From positions 558,001 through 622,000 of the forward strand of contig NZ_JARULC010000003.1 in assembly GCF_029688625.1 (NCBI RefSeq): a stretch of DNA of 64,000 nucleotides. Reading direction: 5' to 3'. The notes below the pieces were generated by a model. It saw only the letters and a program-made list of their open reading frames with translations, was not told the origin of the DNA and did not search any database. This stretch comes from Qipengyuania marincola. Lineage in GTDB: Bacteria; Pseudomonadota; Alphaproteobacteria; Sphingomonadales; Sphingomonadaceae. Shown piece after piece: positions 59,235 to 64,000 of the stretch; within the stretch, counting starts at the first letter, position 1; each line of letters begins with the position of its first letter. Made by a program: the position numbers and the translations under genes.

Positions 59235-59540
59235 ATGTCAGTAGCCGGTACCTATGACACCGTCGTCAAGAGCCCGATGGGCGACCAGAAGGGCACCTTC
59301 ACCGTCGTTCCGGGTGACGATGGCAACACCTTCACCGGCTCGATGGCCGGCGGCATGGGCTCGATGGACGTCAAGGATGGCACCATCAATGGCAACGCGC
59401 TGAGCTGGAAGATGGACATGACCGTCCCCATGCCGATGACGCTGAACTGCAACGCCACGGTCGATGGCGATCAGCTGACCGGCACGGTAAACGCCGGTGC
59501 CTTCGGCGACATGCCGCTGACCGGCGAACGCCAGGGCTGA
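59235..59540 (+). CDS. Small conserved protein of unknown function
   Basis: This 101-residue protein has no signal peptide. The sequence is Gly/Thr/Met-rich with repeating beta-strand character (GTFTVVPGDDGNTFTGSMAG, DGTINGNALSWKMDMTVPM), suggesting a small beta-barrel. An AGAGAGGA ribosome site lies about 8 nt upstream. It follows the M16 peptidase by 40 nt and is closed by a terminator. No family was assigned with certainty. Confidence 0.75.
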   Translation: MSVAGTYDTVVKSPMGDQKGTFTVVPGDDGNTFTGSMAGGMGSMDVKDGTINGNALSWKMDMTVPMPMTLNCNATVDGDQLTGTVNAGAFGDMPLTGERQG

Positions 59541-59562
59541 CTCAGCTCCACAGGATATCGAA

Positions 59563-59594
59563 GGGCGTCGGGAGCAAGTCCCGGCGCCCTTTTT
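59563..59594 (+). terminator. Rho-independent terminator
   Basis: An 11-bp stem GGGCGTCGGGA/TCCCGGCGCCC (one G-U pair) with a 5-nt loop is followed by five T residues. It ends the acylase-M16-small protein unit. Confidence 0.9.
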
Positions 59595-59727
59595 CGTGGA
59601 TTCCAGATGCTCGGTTAAGAGGCTTGCGCGCGTGCAGGTTCTTTGGTTGCATGGCCACTCGATACGAAAACAGGGTCGCAGCGAATCGTTTCAATGCCAA
59701 GCCATGCTTGGCCGAAAGGAGAGAGCC

Positions 59728-60513
59728 ATGCCCGCGACCTTGTCCAGAATCATGTGCGCGACCGCCGCCACGGCGCTGGTAGCCACCCCCGTCCTTGCCG
59801 AGAAAGCCAGTCAGCTGGTCGATATCAACGGCACCATGGGCCGCGATGCCGAATACCAGTTGCAGCAGCGCGGCTTCTCCCACGTCTCCACCCACAAGAA
59901 CGAGATGGGCTATGCCTCCAGCTATTGGTGGGACGAGGCGGACGATGATTGTGTGCAGGTCGAAGTCTACAACGGCCGGGTCGAGACCATCCAGGACGCC
60001 AGCGACCAGGATTGCGGCCATCACACCGGTAGTGCCGGAACGGCGGTTGCGGCGGTGGCCGGTGCCGCGATCCTCGGTGCGCTGCTGAGTCACAAATCGC
60101 ACCATCACGAGGATGGGAATCACCATTCCGACCGCGATAGCGAAATGCAGTATGAGCGCGGCTATACCGACGGGCTGCACAATGCAGCCTATCACAATTA
60201 CGACCGCTCCGACGCCTATTCGAACGGCTATTCCGCAGGCGTGCAGCAACGCAACGCCAATCTGTCGCACCATCATGGCCAGGGCGGTTATCGTCAGGCG
60301 GCGCAGTTCAAGGATTTGCGCGATGCCCGCGCGGCAGGCGGGATGAGCGAACTCGAACGGCGCGGCTTCCGCCAGGTGGACAATTTCACCAGCGGCAACA
60401 CGCGCTATTCGATCCAGTGGCGGCCTCAGTCGCGTCAATGCGTGCAGGTGACCATCGCGGACGGTCGGTTCTACGACATCCGCGATATTGGCCAGCATAC
60501 CAATTGCCGTTGA
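59728..60513 (+). CDS. Secreted protein with two repeated domains
   Basis: This 261-residue protein has a signal peptide ([20 protein letters not shown]...LA-EK). Two copies of an about 55-residue module can be aligned: [20 protein letters not shown]...[20 protein letters not shown] near residues 36-93, and [15 protein letters not shown]...[19 protein letters not shown] at the end. Between them lie a Gly/Ala-rich hydrophobic stretch and a His-rich stretch. GGAGAG precedes the ATG at 59728, which decides the start. Function unknown. Confidence 0.78.
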   Translation: MPATLSRIMCATAATALVATPVLAEKASQLVDINGTMGRDAEYQLQQRGFSHVSTHKNEMGYASSYWWDEADDDCVQVEVYNGRVETIQDASDQDCGHHTGSAGTAVAAVAGAAILGALLSHKSHHHEDGNHHSDRDSEMQYERGYTDGLHNAAYHNYDRSDAYSNGYSAGVQQRNANLSHHHGQGGYRQAAQFKDLRDARAAGGMSELERRGFRQVDNFTSGNTRYSIQWRPQSRQCVQVTIADGRFYDIRDIGQHTNCR

Positions 60514-60527
60514 GGGAAGGAGAACCA

Positions 60528-61220
60528 ATGAACTTCAAACCGGTACTGGCGGGGGCCTCGGCCCTTGCCCTCATCGCCTGCGGGGAGACCGCTGATACGT
60601 CCGAGCCGGAAGCCCCGGCAGAAGACGTCGCTGTCATTCCCGAAACCCTCGCCCCGTTCGGTGACGGATATCCAGCCTCCGGCGATCCATGCCGGCGGCT
60701 CGGGGAAAGCGCTGCGACCTCCAACTATCTCGACGACAGCGCGATCCTTGTCGGCTGCCCCACCGAGGCATCCGCAGAGGCGCTGGGCGGCGAAATCGTC
60801 GACAATGTCGACGGCGTGCGACTGGTCAGCGTCTCGATGGGCGATGCCAATGTCGGAATGAGCGAGAATGGTCCCGCGGCCAGCGAGAGCGAGGACGCTT
60901 TGGTGGCTGGGACCGAATACAACGCGACAACGATCCTCGATTGCGGTTTCGACGGTCAGCCGCCGACGCAATCCTGCAACGCCGGCATCAAGCGCAACTG
61001 GGGCGAAACGCCAGGCGAGCATTTGGTCGAGGTGACAAAGCCGGACGGTCGCACCCGCGCGATCTTCTTCCGCGGCACCGAGCCCTATGGCGCCGACAGC
61101 GCTCAGGCCGATGGGTCTGCCGGATGGGATTTCGAGACAAGCCGAGATGGGGATCGGGTGACGGTAAAATACGGCCCGGAAACTTATGTCCTCGTCGACG
61201 CAATGATTACCGGCGGCTGA
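60528..61220 (+). CDS. Lipoprotein of unknown function
   Basis: This 230-residue protein has a lipobox ALIAC19 after a short signal peptide and an acidic, Pro-rich tether. The mature part contains the Cys pairs [20 protein letters not shown] and [17 protein letters not shown]. The C-terminal half, with [19 protein letters not shown] and RAIFFRG, resembles domains seen in other Erythrobacter-type hypothetical proteins. A GGGAAGGAG ribosome site lies upstream; it begins 14 nt after the repeat protein. Confidence 0.78.
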   Translation: MNFKPVLAGASALALIACGETADTSEPEAPAEDVAVIPETLAPFGDGYPASGDPCRRLGESAATSNYLDDSAILVGCPTEASAEALGGEIVDNVDGVRLVSVSMGDANVGMSENGPAASESEDALVAGTEYNATTILDCGFDGQPPTQSCNAGIKRNWGETPGEHLVEVTKPDGRTRAIFFRGTEPYGADSAQADGSAGWDFETSRDGDRVTVKYGPETYVLVDAMITGG

Positions 61221-61462
61221 GCGCGCTCAGCGTTTCCACACCCAGTACAGGATGCCGGATTGATCGCCGGCGCAAGGATGGCGAGCGCGGGGCCTGTCAG
61301 TCCCGCCGCGTCCCCCAGCCAAATCCACGGCAAACCGAGCGGGATCAGGAAGACACCCGAGAGCGGATCGCGGACCTGTCCGAACCAGCCGAAAGTGCCC
61401 ACCGCCAGCAGAAAAAGCGCCACTGCGTAAAGCAGGAGGAAGAGGTAGAATACCCATCTCAT
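61184..61462 (-). CDS. Small membrane protein, probable
   Basis: This 92-residue protein has two or three hydrophobic segments ([48 protein letters not shown]). The ATG at 61462 is used; the frame is open a little further up. The 3' end overlaps the lipoprotein gene on the other strand by 37 nt. The last 20 residues could be non-native read-through. Not recognised. Confidence 0.5.
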   Translation of the reverse strand: MRWVFYLFLLLYAVALFLLAVGTFGWFGQVRDPLSGVFLIPLGLPWIWLGDAAGLTGPALAILAPAINPASCTGCGNAERAQPPVIIASTRT

Positions 61463-61497
61463 GCCGCTCAGACTATCAGATACCCCCGCTTTCGCAA

Positions 61498-61956
61498 TCA
61501 TGCCAGATGGGCGCGCATCGCCTGATAGGCCGCAGCCGCCACCGTATTGGCGAGGTTGAGCGAGCGCACCTTGTCAGACCGCATCGGCAGGCCGACCAGT
61601 TGCTCACGGTGTGCCTCGACGATTTCGGGCGGTATGCCCTTGGTCTCGCGCCCGAAGACAAGATAGGCGTCTTCGGGATAATCGGGCTCGTAGAAATTGC
61701 GAGTGGCATACTCCTCGAACAGGAAAAGCTGGTCCGCGCGTGGGGCACGCGTGGCGAGGAACGCCTCCCAGCTGGCAAACTCGACCAGCCGGATATGCGG
61801 CCAGTAATCGAGGCCCGAGCGCTTCACTCGCTTGTCCGAGATCTCGAAGCCGAGCGGGTGGACCAGCACCAGCTCCATGTCGAGCGCCACGCAGGTGCGC
61901 CCCACCGCGCCGGTATTGCCGGGTATCTCGGGCTGGACGAGGACGATGGAAGTCAT
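61498..61956 (-). CDS. trmL: tRNA (cytidine(34)-2'-O)-methyltransferase TrmL
   Basis: TrmL is a SPOUT-family (trefoil knot) methyltransferase that modifies the wobble base of tRNA-Leu. The protein is 152 residues with LVQPEIPGNTGAVGRTCVA at the start, YLVFGRETKGIPPEIV and VRSLNLANTVAAAAYQAMR at the knot, all typical. The ATG at 61956 forms an ATGA overlap with the preceding gene, giving [16 protein letters not shown]. Confidence 0.94.
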   Translation of the reverse strand: MTSIVLVQPEIPGNTGAVGRTCVALDMELVLVHPLGFEISDKRVKRSGLDYWPHIRLVEFASWEAFLATRAPRADQLFLFEEYATRNFYEPDYPEDAYLVFGRETKGIPPEIVEAHREQLVGLPMRSDKVRSLNLANTVAAAAYQAMRAHLA

Positions 61957-62387
61957 CGCGCCCGGATAAGGCCCCAGAGAAAGAGCGCCCAACCGACTGT
62001 CAGGAGGCCGCTCGATCCCATGACAGCGAGCGTTACGACACTTTCGGCCAGAGCCGAACCTTCATATCCCTCGCCGGCCATCGGCAGCGCCTGACTGGCC
62101 CCGCTCACTGCGGCAAGCGTAATCCCGACCCACAGGCCGACCATGCCGATCGCAAGCGTCCTCCGCGCAATCTGTTCAGCATGTTGGCCGAGTTTGACCG
62201 TGCTCCAGAGCGCGCCCGCAATCATCACCGCCATTCCGCTTTGTACGGCATCGAGGTGCGCGGACAGCGCCATCCGCGGATTGGCGTGAAAGTCCACTAC
62301 AGCGCCCTGCAGGATGCCCGCCATGAACAGTGCCGCCCCCGTGATGACCAGCGAACGACCGGCCGGGGTCAGCGTAAGGTGCATCAA
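61953..62387 (-). CDS. Hydroxylaminobenzene mutase-like membrane protein
   Basis: This 144-residue protein has four hydrophobic helices. The segment [20 protein letters not shown] (about 35-54) resembles the signature of HabA/HabB hydroxylaminobenzene mutases. The true substrate here is unknown; the family likeness is from memory of that motif. It is joined by ATGA overlaps to gatB upstream and trmL downstream, so all three are likely co-expressed. Confidence 0.65.
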   Translation of the reverse strand: MMHLTLTPAGRSLVITGAALFMAGILQGAVVDFHANPRMALSAHLDAVQSGMAVMIAGALWSTVKLGQHAEQIARRTLAIGMVGLWVGITLAAVSGASQALPMAGEGYEGSALAESVVTLAVMGSSGLLTVGWALFLWGLIRAR

Positions 62388-63886
62388 CCCAGCTTGTCCT
62401 TCAGGATCTGGTTGACCACCGCCGGATTGGCCTTGCCCTGCATCGCCTTCATCGTTTGGCCGACGAAGAAGCCGAACAGCTTGTCCTTGCCGCCCCGGTA
62501 CTCTTCGACCTTGTCGGCATTGTTTGCGATGATGTCATCGATCGCGGCTTCGATCGCGCCGGTGTCGCTGACCTGCTTGAGGCCCTCGGTGTCGGCCACT
62601 TCCTCGGGGTCGCGACCGGTCTTGAGGACGATCTCGTAGATTTCCTTGGCCTGCCCGCCCGAAATCTCGCCCTTGTCCTGCATGGCGAGGATACTGGCTT
62701 GCGCTTCGGCGGTGGCGTTGGCCGGATCGGCCTCGTCGCCGAGCGACTTCATCACGCCGGGCGCGACCGAGAGCGCCCAGTTGGCGACCTGCGTCGCGAC
62801 CTTGGCTTCAGGCTTGCCGATCTTCGCGGCAGTCGCGGCGAGCAGCGTTTCGAACCGACCGAAGGTCTCGACCTCGGCCGTCAGCTCGCGCGCATTGTAG
62901 GGCGTGAGGCCGAGTTCGGTCTCGTAGCGTGCGCGCTTGGCGTCGGGCAGTTCGGGCAACGAGGCGCGGCATTCCTCGAGAAATTCGTCCTCCAGCTCCA
63001 GCGGCAGCAGGTCCGGATCGGGGAAGTAGCGATAATCATGCGCGTCTTCCTTGCTGCGCATGGTCCGAGTGGTGCCGGTATTGGGATCGAACAGGCGCGT
63101 TTCCTGATCAATCGTGCCGCCGTTCTCCAGCACATCGACCTGGCGGTTCGCCTCATATTCGATAACCTGCATGACGAAGCGCACGGAGTTCACATTCTTC
63201 GTCTCGGTCCTCGTTCCGAATTCCTCGCCCGGCTTGCGTACGCTGACATTGACGTCGGCGCGCATCGAGCCTTCTTCCATGTTCCCGTCGCACGAGCCGA
63301 CGTAACGCAGGATCGAGCGCAGCTTGCGAACATAGGCCCCGGCTTCCGCAGGCGAGCGCATGTCGGGCTTGGAGACGATCTCCATCAGCGCCACGCCGCT
63401 GCGGTTCAAGTCGACATAGGACATGGTCGGATGCTGGTCGTGCATCAGCTTGCCCGCGTCCTGCTCGACATGGATACGCTCGATACCGATGACCTTGTCT
63501 TCGGCGATACCGGCCTTCTCGTCCGCCTCGATCAGCAGCTGCCCCTCGCCCACGATCGGGTGATAGAGCTGGCTGATCTGGTAGCCCTGCGGCAGATCGG
63601 CGTAGAAGTAGTTCTTGCGATCGAACCGGCTGTATTTGTTGATCTGCGCCTCGATCGCCATGCCGGTGCGTACCGCCTGGCGGATGCACTCCGCATTGGG
63701 CACGGGCAGCATGCCGGGCATCGCCGCATCGACGAGGCTGACCTGCGTATTCGGCTCCGCCCCGAAGGCGGTCGAGGCGCCGGAGAACAGCTTGGCCTTG
63801 GAAGTGACCTGCGCATGGACCTCAAGGCCGATCACGACCTCCCACTCTCCCGTTGCGCCCTGGATACGGTAAGTGCTCACCACCAT
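62384..63886 (-). CDS. gatB: Aspartyl/glutamyl-tRNA amidotransferase subunit B
   Basis: GatB is part of the GatCAB complex that converts misacylated Glu-tRNA(Gln) or Asp-tRNA(Asn) to the amidated form. The protein is 500 residues. [20 protein letters not shown], the [13 protein letters not shown] motif and the C-terminal YqeY-like tail domain ([20 protein letters not shown]) are clear. The start is ATG 63886; it overlaps the gatA stop by 10 nt. Two GTG codons follow immediately and could also serve. Confidence 0.96.
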   Translation of the reverse strand: MVVSTYRIQGATGEWEVVIGLEVHAQVTSKAKLFSGASTAFGAEPNTQVSLVDAAMPGMLPVPNAECIRQAVRTGMAIEAQINKYSRFDRKNYFYADLPQGYQISQLYHPIVGEGQLLIEADEKAGIAEDKVIGIERIHVEQDAGKLMHDQHPTMSYVDLNRSGVALMEIVSKPDMRSPAEAGAYVRKLRSILRYVGSCDGNMEEGSMRADVNVSVRKPGEEFGTRTETKNVNSVRFVMQVIEYEANRQVDVLENGGTIDQETRLFDPNTGTTRTMRSKEDAHDYRYFPDPDLLPLELEDEFLEECRASLPELPDAKRARYETELGLTPYNARELTAEVETFGRFETLLAATAAKIGKPEAKVATQVANWALSVAPGVMKSLGDEADPANATAEAQASILAMQDKGEISGGQAKEIYEIVLKTGRDPEEVADTEGLKQVSDTGAIEAAIDDIIANNADKVEEYRGGKDKLFGFFVGQTMKAMQGKANPAVVNQILKDKLG

Positions 63887-64000
63887 TTCTCCGGTTTCGC
63901 GGTGAAGTTCGCGCGCTGCTGGATCGCCAGCCCTGCGTTCAGCACGCCCTGTTCGTCGAAGGGCTTGCCGACGATCTGCAGGCCGAGCGGCAGGCCGTCT
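63877..64000 (-). CDS. gatA: Aspartyl/glutamyl-tRNA amidotransferase subunit A, C-terminal fragment
   Basis: These are the last 40 residues of a gene that continues beyond the window. The translation reads [20 protein letters not shown], continues with an AGLAIQQ-type helix and ends in KPEKWW, matching the amidase-family C-terminus of GatA. It lies just upstream of gatB in the same direction with a 10-nt overlap, as expected for gatCAB. Confidence 0.88.
   Translation of the reverse strand, partial: DGLPLGLQIVGKPFDEQGVLNAGLAIQQRANFTAKPEKWW

Noticed and set aside
59542..60528. 328-codon minus-strand open frame opposite the two-module secreted protein
   Set aside because: The plus-strand frame has a signal peptide, a ribosome site and an internal repeat; the minus-strand frame has none of these.

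Overview
This window carries an essentially complete photosynthesis gene cluster (about 0.3-38.8 kb) from an aerobic anoxygenic phototroph, followed by ordinary housekeeping and cell-envelope genes. Four features point to Sphingomonadales, most likely Erythrobacteraceae (Erythrobacter/Porphyrobacter/Citromicrobium type): the gene order (bchFNBHLM-lhaA-puhABC-orf-acsF-puhE-hemA, ppaA-ppsR-bchG-bch2-bchP-tspO, crtF-bchCXYZ-pufBALM, crtDC, bchIDO); the O2-dependent cyclase AcsF with no BchE; the lack of pufC and pufQ/X; and large TonB receptors next to the cluster. The family assignment is inference from gene content and order, because no 16S rRNA gene is present.

Layout. The left edge holds the 3' end of a DUF3422-like gene and a lipoprotein pseudoazurin gene (+). 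A minus-strand superoperon follows (16.6 to 1.06 kb): bchF, N, B, H, L, M, lhaA, puhA, B, C, a 96-aa ORF, acsF, puhE, hemA and a small ORF. Many of its genes are joined by ATGA overlaps. Divergent from it (16.8-23.3 kb, +) are ppaA, ppsR, bchG, a PucC-family gene (bch2), bchP, tspO and an 84-aa membrane ORF. Convergent to these (32.0-23.4 kb, -) are crtF, bchC, X, Y, Z and pufB, A, L, M. pufB is only 54 codons. crtD-crtC (+) run from 32.0 to 34.4 kb and converge with bchI-bchD-bchO plus a 64-aa ORF (-). A second tspO (+) closes the cluster.

How the genes work together. HemA makes 5-aminolevulinate. BchIDH insert Mg, BchM methylates and AcsF closes ring E. BchLNB (dark-operative) and BchXYZ reduce the macrocycle, BchF and BchC modify the side chains, and BchG and BchP attach and reduce the tail. 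PufBA form LH1, PufLM plus PuhA form the reaction centre, and PuhB, PuhC, PuhE and LhaA assemble it. CrtC, CrtD and CrtF modify acyclic carotenoids. PpsR and its B12-type antirepressor PpaA control the set. PpsR/CrtJ-type palindromes (local form TGTC-N10-GACR) lie upstream of bchF/ppaA, bchG, bchC, crtF/crtD and, notably, the pseudoazurin gene. That makes pseudoazurin a candidate electron carrier of the photosynthetic apparatus in a cluster that has no reaction-centre cytochrome.

The right part (38.8-64 kb) contains a short-chain dehydrogenase and a thiolase separated by a REP-like inverted repeat. Next come two large TonB-dependent receptors enclosing a secreted protein, a sulfotransferase-like protein and another secreted protein, then clpB and a HerA-like ATPase. 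A penicillin-acylase-family enzyme, an M16 zinc peptidase lipoprotein and several small secreted proteins follow, then trmL, a hydroxylaminobenzene-mutase-like membrane protein, gatB and the 3' end of gatA. I saw no rRNA or tRNA gene, insertion sequence, CRISPR array or replication origin.
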